A stretch of DNA of 64,000 nucleotides, taken from Acidiphilium multivorum AIU301 (GTDB lineage: Bacteria; Pseudomonadota; Alphaproteobacteria; Acetobacterales; Acetobacteraceae). Shown here in pieces: positions 54,217 through 63,515 of this stretch. The translations under genes were made by a program, and so were the position numbers. The notes under the pieces are model-generated. The model worked only from the letters and a program-made list of their open reading frames with translations, ran no database searches and had not been told where the DNA came from. The stretch lies in the NCBI RefSeq assembly GCF_000202835.1, contig NC_015186.1, positions 434,001-498,000 on the forward strand, written 5' to 3'. The first letter of the stretch is position 1; every line of letters starts with the position of its first letter.

Positions 54217-56838
54217 ATGCTCGACCTCCGGGAATATCGCACCAGGCGCCGGGAACTCGCCGACTTCCTCCCCTGGGCCGGCTTGGTTGGTCCGGGGATC
54301 GTGCTCAACAAGGACGGTGCACTCCAGCGCACCGCAAGGTTCCGCGGGCCGGACCTCGATGCCAGCACGCCGGCCGAGCTGATCGCAGTCGCCGCACGGG
54401 TCAACAACGCGCTCAAACGCCTCGGCGAGGGCTGGGCGATCTTCGTCGAGGCAGCGCGCTCCGCCGCGCCCGGCTATCCCGAGAGCCGCTTCCCCGATCC
54501 GGTGTCCTGGCTGATCGACGAGGAGCGGCGGCACGCCTTCCAAGAGGAGGGTGTGCATTTCGAGAGCGGATATTTCCTGACCTTCTGCTTCCTCGCGCCG
54601 CCCGAGCGCGCCGAACAGGCCAGCCGGCTGCTCTACGACCGGGGCGATGTCCAGCATCGACGTGCCCAAGGCGCGGGCGAGTCCGGCGGCGTCGACTGGC
54701 GCGCCACCCTGGACGCCTTCGCAGCCGAGACCGACCGCGTGCTCGACCTGCTGGCCGCCCTCATGCCGGACTGCACCTGGCTCGATGACGCCGGCACGCT
54801 GGCCTATCTGCACTTCACGATCTCGACCAACGGGCCGCACCCGGTGGGCGTGCCCGAAGTGCCCTTCTATCTCGACGGGCTGCTGCCGGATTGCGATCTA
54901 ACGCCCGGCGTCGCCCCGATGCTCGGGCGCTACTATCTCCGCACGCTCACCCTGCGCGGCCTGCCGGACCGCACGTGGCCAGGGCTGCTCGACGAACTCA
55001 ATCGGCTTCCGATCGAATACCGCTGGGTCGCGCGCTGGCTGCCGCTCGAGAAAGCCGAGGCGCAGAAGGAACTTGGCAAGAAGCGCCGGCACTGGTGGGC
55101 CAAGCGCAAGGGCATCGCCGCGCTACTGCGCGAGGTGATCTGGCAGCAGGAGACCCGGCTGGTCGATTCCGACGCCGAGAACCAGTCGGTGGACGCCGAT
55201 GCGGCCCTGCAGGAACTCGGCTCGGACGCGGTCAGCTTCGGGTATTTCACCGCGACGGTGACGGTCTGGGATACCGACGAAGCCGCTGCCATCGAGAAGG
55301 TCCGGCTGGTCGGCCGCGCGGTGCGTGCGCAGGGATTCGTCGCGGTCGAGGAGACGCTGAACGCGGTCGAGGCCTGGCTCGGGAGCCTGCCCGGGCAGTG
55401 CTACGCCAATATCCGCCAGCCGCTGGTCTCGTCGCTGAACCTCGTCCACATGCTGCCACTCTCGGCGGTCTGGGCCGGGCCGGAGCGCAACGCGCATCTC
55501 GACGGCCCGCCGCTGCTGGTGGCGCACACCGCGGGCTCGACACCGTTCCGCCTCGTGCCGCACCAAGGGGATGTCGGCCACACCTTGATCGTCGGCCCCA
55601 CCGGCGCGGGCAAGAGCGTGCTGCTCGCGCTGATCGCGCTGCAGTTCCGCCGTTACCCCGGCGCGCGCGTGGTGATCTTCGACAAGGGTCGTTCGTCCAA
55701 GGCCGCCGTGGTCGGCATGGGCGGCGCCTTCCACGACCTCGGACTCGGCGGCGAGGTTTCGTACCAGCATCAGCAGGCCGTTGCCTTCCAGCCGCTGGCG
55801 CGCATCGACGATGCGGCCGAGCGTGCCTGGGCGGCAGACTGGATCGCGACCCTGCTTGTCCAGGAAAGCATCGAGCTGACGCCGGAAGTCCGCGGCGCCA
55901 TCTGGTCGGCGCTCGGCTCACTCGCCACCGCCCCGGTGCCCGAGCGCACGCTGTCGGGCTTCACCGCCCTGTTGCAGGTCAATCGGCTCAAGGCGGCGCT
56001 CGAACCCTACACCATCGCCGGCCCGTTCGACCGTCTGCTGGATGCCGAGCAGGAGAGCGTCGCTGACGCCGACGTGCTGGCCTTCGAGACCGAGGATCTC
56101 CTCGGCTCGAAGCACGCGGCCCGCGCCGTGCTGACCTATTTGTTTCACCGCATCGAGGCGGGGCTGGACGGGCGGCCGACCTTGATCGCGGTGGACGAGG
56201 CGTGGTTCGCGCTCGACGATCCGGTCTTCGCGCCGAAGCTGCGCGAGTGGCTGAAGACTCTGCGGCGGAAGAATGCCTCCGTGCTGTTCTCGACCCAGAG
56301 CCTCGCCGACATCACGCGCTCGCCCGTGGCACCGGCCGTCATCGAGAGCTGTCTCTCCCGCATCTTCCTGCCGAACGCGCGGGCGATCGAACCGGAGAGC
56401 CACGACGCCTACGCCCGCCTCGGCCTGAATGACCGGCAGATCGAGACGATCGCGCGCGCGGTGCCGAAGCGGGACTACTGGGTCCAGTCCGCCGCCGGCT
56501 GCCGGCTGTTCGAACTCGGCCTCGGCGAGATCGCGCTCGCCTTCTGTGGCGCGAGCCGCGCAGAGGACCTGGCCGCAATTGATCGCGTGCTGGGAAGGCA
56601 TGGGCTCGCGGCGTTCCCGGCAGCGTGGCTGCGCGAGCGGGGGCTCGACTGGGCAGCGGCGCTGATCGCGCCTGGAATCGCAACCGCGACGAATCTCCCG
56701 GACGCCTCTGCGGCCATCGGTGAAGCCGCGTCCCTCGCCGATATCGGACCCGATCCCGCGCAACCCATGCTGCCATTCGGAGATGGTGCCGCTTGGTCCG
56801 CGGAGCCGGCATATCCTGTGACGGAGACGATCCCATGA
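54217..56838 (+). CDS. trbE: conjugative transfer ATPase TrbE (VirB4-type)
   Basis: An 873-residue VirB4-family ATPase, the largest motor of the channel. It has the N-terminal LDLREYRTRRRELADFLPWA, Walker A IVGPTGAGKSVLLALIAL near residue 465 and Walker B TLIAVDEAWFALDD near 655, then LFSTQSLADI. I took ATG at 54217; GTG at 54196 overlaps the trbD stop (GTGA) and is equally possible. The stop overlaps trbJ. Confidence 0.92.
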   Translation: MLDLREYRTRRRELADFLPWAGLVGPGIVLNKDGALQRTARFRGPDLDASTPAELIAVAARVNNALKRLGEGWAIFVEAARSAAPGYPESRFPDPVSWLIDEERRHAFQEEGVHFESGYFLTFCFLAPPERAEQASRLLYDRGDVQHRRAQGAGESGGVDWRATLDAFAAETDRVLDLLAALMPDCTWLDDAGTLAYLHFTISTNGPHPVGVPEVPFYLDGLLPDCDLTPGVAPMLGRYYLRTLTLRGLPDRTWPGLLDELNRLPIEYRWVARWLPLEKAEAQKELGKKRRHWWAKRKGIAALLREVIWQQETRLVDSDAENQSVDADAALQELGSDAVSFGYFTATVTVWDTDEAAAIEKVRLVGRAVRAQGFVAVEETLNAVEAWLGSLPGQCYANIRQPLVSSLNLVHMLPLSAVWAGPERNAHLDGPPLLVAHTAGSTPFRLVPHQGDVGHTLIVGPTGAGKSVLLALIALQFRRYPGARVVIFDKGRSSKAAVVGMGGAFHDLGLGGEVSYQHQQAVAFQPLARIDDAAERAWAADWIATLLVQESIELTPEVRGAIWSALGSLATAPVPERTLSGFTALLQVNRLKAALEPYTIAGPFDRLLDAEQESVADADVLAFETEDLLGSKHAARAVLTYLFHRIEAGLDGRPTLIAVDEAWFALDDPVFAPKLREWLKTLRRKNASVLFSTQSLADITRSPVAPAVIESCLSRIFLPNARAIEPESHDAYARLGLNDRQIETIARAVPKRDYWVQSAAGCRLFELGLGEIALAFCGASRAEDLAAIDRVLGRHGLAAFPAAWLRERGLDWAAALIAPGIATATNLPDASAAIGEAASLADIGPDPAQPMLPFGDGAAWSAEPAYPVTETIP

Positions 56839-57617
56839 TCCATGCTTGGCTCAAGCGCACTGGCACGCGAGTGGTTGGCAACGCCTTGATCGGTGCGCTG
56901 CTGGCAATCTCCCCTGTGCTGCCCGCCAGTGCGACCGTGCCGGTGATCGACATCGCCAACCTGTCGCAGAATGTGCTGACGGCGGCACGCACTTTGGCGG
57001 AGGTGAACAATCAGATCACCCAGATCCAGCAGGGCATCTCCATGCTGGAGAACCAGGCGCGGAACCTGACGACGCTGCCGTTCTCGGCGCTGGCCGAGCT
57101 GCAATCCTCCATGGGGCAGATCGACCGGCTCATGGGGCAGGCGCAAGGCCTCGCTTACACGGTGCAGCAGGTCCAGGCTCAGTTCCAGCAGCTCTATCCG
57201 AACTACCAGTCCGCAAACTTTCAAGGAAATGTCACACAGGCCGGTCTGTTGGCGGACGCCAACGCGCGCTGGCAGGCATCGGTCAGCACGTTCCAGCACA
57301 CCATGGAGGTGCAGAGCCAGATCGTCGCTTCGATACCCTCCGATCAGGCAGACTTGTCCGCGCTCGTCGGCCAGAGCCAGGGGGCGGTTGGTGCATTGCA
57401 GGCGATCCAGGCGAGCAATCAGCTTCTGGCTTTGCAAGCACGCCAGCTCTCCGCGACACAGGATCTGATCGCTGCTGATGCCCGCGCGCAGGCCGCCAAT
57501 GCGATGCAGAACGCGGAGGCGCGCTCGGCCGCGGAGGCGGACTGGAAGCGCTTCTACGGCAATGGCGTGAGCTATACTCCGACCCCGGTCAACGTGTTCG
57601 GAGGACCCGCACCATGA
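56835..57617 (+). CDS. trbJ: TrbJ (VirB5-type) minor pilus protein
   Basis: A 260-residue periplasmic protein: a signal peptide (LLAISPVLPASA), then a long helical region with many Gln (VNNQITQIQQGISMLENQ) as in VirB5/TrbJ. The C-terminus RFYGNGVSYTPTPVNVF is repeated almost exactly in the next gene product. Overlaps trbE and trbK. Confidence 0.86.
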   Translation: MIHAWLKRTGTRVVGNALIGALLAISPVLPASATVPVIDIANLSQNVLTAARTLAEVNNQITQIQQGISMLENQARNLTTLPFSALAELQSSMGQIDRLMGQAQGLAYTVQQVQAQFQQLYPNYQSANFQGNVTQAGLLADANARWQASVSTFQHTMEVQSQIVASIPSDQADLSALVGQSQGAVGALQAIQASNQLLALQARQLSATQDLIAADARAQAANAMQNAEARSAAEADWKRFYGNGVSYTPTPVNVFGGPAP

Positions 57618-57937
57618 ATGCCAAAGCTCTGGTCATCATCGGCATCTTCAGCATCGCCACGCCCGCTTGGGCGGCAGCACCGACGATCGACCAACTCGTT
57701 GCTAACCCGACGCTGCTGAATGCAGAGATGGATCGCTGCAAGCATCTCGGGATGGCCGCGAACGATGATGCGCGATGCCAAACGGCGTGGCGGGCCGAGG
57801 ACAAGCGGTTCTTCGGGAATGGGGTCACGTACACCCCGGAACCGGTGAACATATTCCGAAACACTCCGAACAAACTGGTCCCCGCGGAGAAGCAGCGGCC
57901 GATTCCGCCTGCACCGGCTGGAGCGCCGCATGGGTAG
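57614..57937 (+). CDS. trbK: TrbK-type entry-exclusion/small periplasmic protein
   Basis: A 107-residue protein with a Sec signal (LVIIGIFSIATPAWAAAP). The EexN/TrbK-like core has DQLVANPTLLNAEMDRCKHL and a second Cys (DDARCQTAW). Unlike most named TrbK proteins there is no lipobox, so it is probably not lipid-anchored. Its C-terminal half carries RFFGNGVTYTPEPVNIF, the same motif that ends TrbJ. It likely prevents redundant entry of the same element or supports channel assembly. Confidence 0.75.
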   Translation: MNAKALVIIGIFSIATPAWAAAPTIDQLVANPTLLNAEMDRCKHLGMAANDDARCQTAWRAEDKRFFGNGVTYTPEPVNIFRNTPNKLVPAEKQRPIPPAPAGAPHG

Positions 57938-59228
57938 CAACACGTCCGTCATCGACCACTTCCTCAACGTCTTCAGCAACTACATCAATTCAGGGTTCGG
58001 CCTGATCTCCCCTGACGTCGGGTTTCTCGTCGCCGTGCTGATTGGGATTGACGCGACGTTGGCCGGTCTCGCCTGGGCGCTCGGCGAGGACGACGCCATC
58101 CAGACGCTCGCAAAGAAGGTCCTGTACGTCGGCTTTTTCGCCTTCATCCTGAATAATTGGCCTTTGCTTACGCAACTCGTCTTCAACAGTTTTGCCGCAC
58201 TTGGTCTGAAGGCGACCGGCTCTTCGCTTTCCTACGCGAACTTCCTCCAGCCCGGCCGCCTCGCCCAGGCCGGCGTGCAGGGTGCGGACGTCCTCCTCTC
58301 CCAGATCCAGCGCCTCGCCGGGTTTCCAGACTTCTTCTGGAACCTCGGCCAGATCTTGGTCATGGGTCTGTCCTGGATCGTCACTCTGCTCGGGTTCTTC
58401 GTGCTCGCGATCCTGCTGTTCCTGGCGATCATCGAATTCAAGCTGACCACGCTGAAGGGCTTCATCCTGGTCCCCTTCGCGCTCTGGCGCGGCACCGCTT
58501 TCATTGCCGAGCCAGTACTCGGCCAGATCGTCACCTCCGGTGTGCGCATCCTCGTCTTCGCGGTGATCACCGGCATCGGCACCCAGCTCTTCGGCCAGAT
58601 CCTGCCGAGCAACCCGGCGACCGAACTCTCGCTCCAGGACGCGCTCACCATTCTGCTCGCCTCGATGACCATCGCCGGGCTGGCCTTCTCGGCGAACCGG
58701 CTTGCCGCCGGCATCACCTCTGGCGCACCGCAACTGGGCCTTGGCAGCGCCGCCGCCGCGGGCGGTGCTGTCGCCGGCGCTGCGGCCCTGGCCGGGATGG
58801 GAGGGGTGGCAGCCGCCCGCGCCCTGGCCGGCGGCGTCGGTGCCGCGGCTTCACTCGCCGGCGGCGCGAGCGGTGCCTATACGCTCGGCAGCGCCACCGG
58901 CGGCGGGTCGGTTTCCGCCGGCCTGGCCGGTGTCGCTCGCGGGGCGGCCGGTGCGGCCACCAGCGGTCTGCGAGGTACGGCCCAGACTGCCTCGACGGCG
59001 CTGCGCGATCGCTTCGCCACCGGCCAACGCGCCGCCTGGTCGGCCACCGGCGGATCGGGCGGAGATGCTGCCGTCACATCCCCGTCCGCAGCGGCTCCCA
59101 GCGGTGCACCGGCCTGGGCCCAGCGCCTGCGACGGCAAGCCGTCTCCCGGGCGGCGCAGAACATCCTCCACGAAGCCGAAGGCCACGGTGGCGGCATGCG
59201 GCCCAATTTGCGCGGGGACGGAACATGA
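57930..59228 (+). CDS. trbL: TrbL (VirB6-type) polytopic membrane protein
   Basis: A 432-residue protein with six or more transmembrane helices in residues 20-260, including ILVMGLSWIVTLLGFFVLAI and the VirB6/TrbL stretch KLTTLKGFILVPFALWRGTA. The C-terminal 170 residues are Gly/Ala-rich and low in complexity, typical for TrbL. It forms the inner-membrane platform of the channel. Overlaps trbK by eight bases and trbF by four. Confidence 0.9.
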   Translation: MGSNTSVIDHFLNVFSNYINSGFGLISPDVGFLVAVLIGIDATLAGLAWALGEDDAIQTLAKKVLYVGFFAFILNNWPLLTQLVFNSFAALGLKATGSSLSYANFLQPGRLAQAGVQGADVLLSQIQRLAGFPDFFWNLGQILVMGLSWIVTLLGFFVLAILLFLAIIEFKLTTLKGFILVPFALWRGTAFIAEPVLGQIVTSGVRILVFAVITGIGTQLFGQILPSNPATELSLQDALTILLASMTIAGLAFSANRLAAGITSGAPQLGLGSAAAAGGAVAGAAALAGMGGVAAARALAGGVGAAASLAGGASGAYTLGSATGGGSVSAGLAGVARGAAGAATSGLRGTAQTASTALRDRFATGQRAAWSATGGSGGDAAVTSPSAAAPSGAPAWAQRLRRQAVSRAAQNILHEAEGHGGGMRPNLRGDGT

Positions 59229-59935
59229 GGTGGCGCCGCTTCTCCTCCCGTCTCGGCGACACCGAGGCGCCGGCCACGCCCTATCAGCGCGCCGGGCAAC
59301 TGTGGGACCAGAGAATCGGCTCTGCCCGCGTGCAGGCCGCGAACTGGCGCCTGATGGCGTTCGGCTGCCTGGCGCTCGCCGCGGTCGTCACCGCCGATGA
59401 CATCCGCACGCATTCCCGCGCCATGGTCACCCCGTTCATCGTCGAGGTCGATCATCTCGGCGCGGTGCAGGCGATCGCCCCTGCGCGGGTGGAGGTGCAG
59501 CCGACCGATACCGAGATCGCCTACTTCCTGGCGCAGTTCATCGAGCGCGTGCGCGGCCTCTCGGTCGATCCTGTCGTCGTCCGCCAAGCCTGGCTCGACG
59601 CCTATGCGCAGATCACCAGCCGCGCCAAGCCGATGCTCGACGCCTATGCCCGTCAGGCCGATCCATTCGGCCAGATCGGCAAGCGCGCCGTGACCGTGGA
59701 CGTCACCAGCGTCGTCCGCGCCAGCCCGAATTCCTTCCGCGTCGCCTGGGTCGAGCATCCGTTCCAGGACGGCACTGCACTGCAACCCGAGCACTGGACC
59801 GCGATCCTGACCGTGGTGATCCAGACCCCGCACACCGAGGCGGCGCTGCGACAGAACCCGCTCGGCATCTACATCGATGCGATTAGCTGGGCGCGCGAGG
59901 TGAACACCACCCAGACCGAAGGATCGACGCCATGA
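59225..59935 (+). CDS. trbF: TrbF (VirB8-type) channel protein
   Basis: A 236-residue protein with one N-terminal membrane helix (WRLMAFGCLALAAVVTAD) and a VirB8-like periplasmic domain: PFIVEVDHLGAVQAI, then IAYFLAQFIERVRGLSVDPV and NSFRVAWVEHPF. The C-terminus NPLGIYIDAISWAREV is the conserved ending. It is an assembly factor of the inner-membrane complex. Confidence 0.91.
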   Translation: MRWRRFSSRLGDTEAPATPYQRAGQLWDQRIGSARVQAANWRLMAFGCLALAAVVTADDIRTHSRAMVTPFIVEVDHLGAVQAIAPARVEVQPTDTEIAYFLAQFIERVRGLSVDPVVVRQAWLDAYAQITSRAKPMLDAYARQADPFGQIGKRAVTVDVTSVVRASPNSFRVAWVEHPFQDGTALQPEHWTAILTVVIQTPHTEAALRQNPLGIYIDAISWAREVNTTQTEGSTP

Positions 59936-60912
59936 GGTTTTCGTTCGCCCTCGCGTGTGGCGGTGCGTTGGCACTTTCGGCCTGCGCCCAGCCCGTGCCG
60001 AAGATCGCTTACGACAACCCGCAGCCGGCGCATCTCGTGCCGTCGCCGCCGGCCCCGGTTCAGGTCGTGACCTGGCCCGAGCCACTGCCGCTGCCGGGGC
60101 AGCTCAAGAAAGTGCCGCGGGCCTCGGCGAGCCGGGTGCCAGCGCAGCCCGCAAATCCGATCGTTCGCGTGGCCCAGGCCAACGCCGCGGCGCGCATCAA
60201 CCCGACGCGCGACGGCTACATCAACGCCATGCAGGTGTTCCCCTGGTCGGACGGGGCGCTGTACGAAATCTACGCCTCGCCGCTGCACGTGACCGACATC
60301 GCGCTCCAGCCCGGCGAGCATCTGATCTCGATCGCGGCTGGCGACACCGTGCAATGGAAGATCGGCAACACCACCAGCGGCGCGGGGGCCGATCAGCAGG
60401 TGCATGTGCTGATCAAACCGATTTCGGCGGACCTGCCGATGAACAACATCGTCATCATGACCGATCGGCGCGCCTATCACCTCGAGGTGCATCCGACCAA
60501 GGACACCTACATGGCCGCGGTGTCCTGGAATTATCCGCAGGACGATCTGCTAGCATTACGGACGCAGAACGCCGCGGCGACGGATTACGCGAACACCGTG
60601 GCGGCGAATGATGTGAACATCGCGGCGCTGCATTTCCGGTATCGGCTCAGCGGCGATGATCCGCCCTGGCGGCCGGTGCAGGTCTTCGATGATGGCTCGA
60701 AGGTCTATGTCCAGTTCCCGCCGGGGATCGCCCAGGGCGACATGCCGCCGCTGTTCATCCTCGGCGCGCCGGGCGGCAAGGCGGAGATCGTCAATTACCG
60801 CGTGCGCGGCCACACCATGATCGTCGATCGGCTGTTCGCCGCCGCCGAACTTCGCCTCGGCGCCGGGCCGCAGCAGGTCGTGCGCATCACGCGGACCGAT
60901 GGGCACAACTGA
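59932..60912 (+). CDS. trbG: TrbG (VirB9-type) outer-membrane channel protein
   Basis: A 326-residue protein. The N-terminus MRFSFALACGGALALSACAQ has a lipobox (LSAC), so it is lipid-anchored. The VirB9-like domain shows MQVFPWSDGALYEIYASPLH, then LIKPISADLPMNNIVIMTDR and the C-terminal half with VYVQFPPGIAQGDMPPLFIL. It forms the outer-membrane core ring with TrbI. Confidence 0.91.
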   Translation: MRFSFALACGGALALSACAQPVPKIAYDNPQPAHLVPSPPAPVQVVTWPEPLPLPGQLKKVPRASASRVPAQPANPIVRVAQANAAARINPTRDGYINAMQVFPWSDGALYEIYASPLHVTDIALQPGEHLISIAAGDTVQWKIGNTTSGAGADQQVHVLIKPISADLPMNNIVIMTDRRAYHLEVHPTKDTYMAAVSWNYPQDDLLALRTQNAAATDYANTVAANDVNIAALHFRYRLSGDDPPWRPVQVFDDGSKVYVQFPPGIAQGDMPPLFILGAPGGKAEIVNYRVRGHTMIVDRLFAAAELRLGAGPQQVVRITRTDGHN

Positions 60913-62171
60913 TGGCGGATCCTGATGACGCGGAGCCTGGGCAGCGACCGGCACCCAAGGCTGCTCCGGCCGACTTTGCGCTGCGGGCGCGGCCGCGTGC
61001 AGTGACGCGCCTCTCGCGTCGGGTGCTGATTGTTGCAGCTGGCGGCGTAGCGGTCTGCGTGGTGGGGGCGGTCTGGTGGGCGTTCGCGCTGCACAGCTTC
61101 CGGATCACCACCGGCAAGGAGCTCTACAACACGGATGTCCGGCCCTCGCCCGATGTGATTGGCGGCCTGCAGAACGGCTATGCCAGCCTGACCAAGCCCA
61201 AGCCGCTGCCGGCGCCCCCGCGAGCGGTGCCCCGGCTCGGTCCACCGCTGCCGGGCGATCTCGGCCGGCCGATGTTGGGGCAAGGGGCGCCCACCGCCTT
61301 CGCGGCGCCACCAAATGGTGCGGACCAAGCCGCGGCACGGCTGCGCGCCCAGGCCGCCGATGCGGGGGTGTTCTTCACCGTGGCGGCGAATACCGGCGGC
61401 ACCAACGGTGCAGCCGGCACCGCGTCAGGTGCCCTGCCAGCCGGCGAGCCCGCTCCCGGACCTGCGAGCGGTAACGGCGCACTCGCCGGGCCGCATGGCG
61501 ACCAGAACCAGCAGGACGCCAAGCAGGCGTTCCTGAACAGTCCGGTCGATCGCGCGATCTATTCGCCCGACCGGCTGCAAGCCCCGCTCAGCCCCTACGA
61601 GCTGATGGCCGGCACCGTGATACCGGCGGCGCTGATCACCGGCCTGAACTCCGACCTGCCGGGGCAGGTGATCGCCCAGGTGACGCAGGACGTCTATGAC
61701 AGCGTCTCCGGCCGCACCCTGCTGGTCCCCCAGGGCGCGAAGCTGATCGGCAAATACGACAGTGTCGTCGCCTACGGGCAGTCACGGGTGCTGCTCATCT
61801 GGACACGGCTGATCATGCCCGACGGCAGTTCTGTGGTACTCGACAACCTGCCCGGCGCCGACACCCAGGGCTATGCGGGTCTCGAGGACGGCGTCGATTA
61901 CCATTTCTGGCGGTTGCTGCGCGGCGTCGCGCTGTCCTCGCTGCTCGGGGTCTCCAGCGCGCTCGCAACCAACAACGTGGTCGGCGGCACCGGGACGGGC
62001 AACGTGATCATCGCGCTCGGCCAGAGCGCGGACCAGGCCGCCAACCAGGCCGGGCAGTCGATCGTCTCGCGCGACCTCGGCGTTCAGCCGACCCTGACCG
62101 TGCGCCCTGGCTTCCCGCTCGACGTGATGGTGAACCGCGACATCGTGCTGCGGCCCTATGGGAGAGGGTGA
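60912..62171 (+). CDS. trbI: TrbI (VirB10-type) channel protein
   Basis: A 419-residue protein with one membrane helix (VLIVAAGGVAVCVVGAVWWA), a Pro-rich periplasmic stretch (KPKPLPAPPRAVPRLGPPLP) and the VirB10 core from about residue 225: LMAGTVIPAALITGLNSDLP, VTQDVYDSVSGRTLLVPQGA, and RLIMPDGSSVVLDNLPGAD. It spans the envelope and transmits the ATPase signal. The start shares one base with the trbG stop. Confidence 0.93.
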   Translation: MADPDDAEPGQRPAPKAAPADFALRARPRAVTRLSRRVLIVAAGGVAVCVVGAVWWAFALHSFRITTGKELYNTDVRPSPDVIGGLQNGYASLTKPKPLPAPPRAVPRLGPPLPGDLGRPMLGQGAPTAFAAPPNGADQAAARLRAQAADAGVFFTVAANTGGTNGAAGTASGALPAGEPAPGPASGNGALAGPHGDQNQQDAKQAFLNSPVDRAIYSPDRLQAPLSPYELMAGTVIPAALITGLNSDLPGQVIAQVTQDVYDSVSGRTLLVPQGAKLIGKYDSVVAYGQSRVLLIWTRLIMPDGSSVVLDNLPGADTQGYAGLEDGVDYHFWRLLRGVALSSLLGVSSALATNNVVGGTGTGNVIIALGQSADQAANQAGQSIVSRDLGVQPTLTVRPGFPLDVMVNRDIVLRPYGRG

Positions 62172-62182
62172 GGAGGACGGGG

Positions 62183-62500
62183 ATGGCGAAACTCCGCATC
62201 GGCCCGCTGCCGGACGACCGGCCGGTCAAGCGCACCATCACCTTCACTGCGGCGCTGGACGCTCTGATCCGCGACTACGCCGCCGCAATCGCGGCGCAGG
62301 ACGGCCTGTCCGAGGCGCCGACCATCGAGAAGCTGGTGCCGATCATCGTCGAGCGGTTCATCACCACAGATCGGGCGTTCCGGGCTCCGGTGCGCCGGGT
62401 ACCAGCGGCCGTGCCGCATAAGCCGCCGCCAAATTCAGAACCGTCGCAGTCCAACCGGGAGCGCCACGGAGATCAGTCAACCATCGCCGGGTCGGAGTGA
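62183..62500 (+). CDS. DUF2274 protein
   Basis: The 105-residue product starts MAKLRIGPLPDDRPVKRTIT and has FTAALDALIRDYAAAIAAQD, the DUF2274 pattern, then a charged low-complexity tail. It follows trbI in most ICEs of this type. The start is preceded by gagga. It has the look of a ribbon-helix-helix-like regulator but no function is known. Confidence 0.85.
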   Translation: MAKLRIGPLPDDRPVKRTITFTAALDALIRDYAAAIAAQDGLSEAPTIEKLVPIIVERFITTDRAFRAPVRRVPAAVPHKPPPNSEPSQSNRERHGDQSTIAGSE

Positions 62501-62524
62501 CCGCGCCTGGGAGAGCGCGCAGCA

Positions 62525-62549
62525 GCGCGTTGCGTATTGCAAAACGCGC
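62525..62549. promoter_or_regulatory. inverted repeat, candidate TacA operator
   Basis: GCGCGTT (62525-62531) and AACGCGC (62543-62549) form a seven-base inverted repeat 23 bases before the TacA-like start, the place for autoregulation by a DUF1778 antitoxin. Confidence 0.4.
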
Positions 62550-62571
62550 TACGATCTCCTACATTCGCGCC

Positions 62572-62886
62572 ATGGCGAAGGGGACCACCATGACCGGCGC
62601 GACCAAACGCAAAGACCACCCGCTCTCGATGCGCCTCCCGGAAGGCGACCTCGCCATCATCGACCGCGCCGCGGACCTGCGCGGCCGGTCGCGGACCGAC
62701 TTCGTGCGGGAGGCGGCGGTCCGGGCCGCCGAGGAGGTCCTCATGGAAAGCACGCTGCTCCGCATGACCCCGGAGGGCTTCGAGGCGTTCGTCCAGGCCA
62801 TCTCCGCCCCCGCCACTCCCGTTCCGGAGATGGTGGCTTCCCTCCGTCGCAAGGCGCCGTGGGAGAAGGGCGCGGCGAAGCACTGA
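62572..62886 (+). CDS. DUF1778 (TacA-like) antitoxin
   Basis: A 104-residue protein from MAKGTTMTGATKRKDHPLSM: the ribbon-helix-helix part MRLPEGDLAIIDRAADLRGR, SRTDFVREAAVRAAEEVLME, and the C-terminal toxin-binding tail. The DUF1778 antitoxins neutralise GNAT toxins and repress their operon. I chose this start because the family begins with a short basic run before MRLP; another Met lies six codons later. It overlaps the toxin start by one base. Confidence 0.85.
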   Translation: MAKGTTMTGATKRKDHPLSMRLPEGDLAIIDRAADLRGRSRTDFVREAAVRAAEEVLMESTLLRMTPEGFEAFVQAISAPATPVPEMVASLRRKAPWEKGAAKH

Positions 62887-63407
62887 TGGCGGAGCCGCCG
62901 CTCTCCGCCCCCGAACTGCTGAAGCCCGGCCACGACGTAACCCACTTCTCCTGCGGCAAGCCCTCGCTCGATCATTGGCTGAAGACCCGGGCGCTGGCCA
63001 ATCAGCAGAAGGGGTTCACGGTGGTCATGGTCGTCCACGTGGCGGGCCGTGTCGTCGGCTATTACGGCCTGGCGCCGACTGCCATCGTCCCCGCCGCCCT
63101 GCCGCGCTCGATCCGCACCGGCCAGCCCCCGAACCCGGTGCCCTGCATTCTGCTCGGCCAGCTTGCCACCGATCAGGCGTGGATCGGGCGGGGGATCGGC
63201 ACTGGGCTGTTCAACCACGCCCTCGCCCGCAGTGTCAGCGGCGCCGCGCTGATCGGCGGGCGCGCTTTGGTCGTCAATGCCGTCGATGACGAGGCGGCTG
63301 TGTTCTGGCGCCGCCGCGGGTTCCTGCCGTCAAGGGACGACGCGCTGGTGCTGTTCCGGTCCATCGCCGACATCTCCGCCTCGCTGATCGCCGTCGAAAC
63401 CCGATAG
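62886..63407 (+). CDS. GNAT-family (TacT-like) acetyltransferase toxin
   Basis: A 173-residue GNAT protein: DVTHFSCGKPSLDHWLKTRA, the acetyl-CoA site AWIGRGIGTGLFNHAL near residue 105, and VVNAVDDEAAVFWRRRGF near 145. Relatives acetylate the amino group of charged aminoacyl-tRNA and stop translation. The cognate antitoxin lies immediately upstream with TGATG overlap. It probably stabilises the ICE. Confidence 0.85.
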   Translation: MAEPPLSAPELLKPGHDVTHFSCGKPSLDHWLKTRALANQQKGFTVVMVVHVAGRVVGYYGLAPTAIVPAALPRSIRTGQPPNPVPCILLGQLATDQAWIGRGIGTGLFNHALARSVSGAALIGGRALVVNAVDDEAAVFWRRRGFLPSRDDALVLFRSIADISASLIAVETR

Positions 63408-63515
63408 GAGACACGCCGTCCGGGGTGGACCCTGCGGCGATCTGCCGACGGATAAGCCGGCCAGCGATTGTCGCTCGAGGACGCCACAGCAAAGCTCGCC
63501 TCGGCGCCCCCCTTG

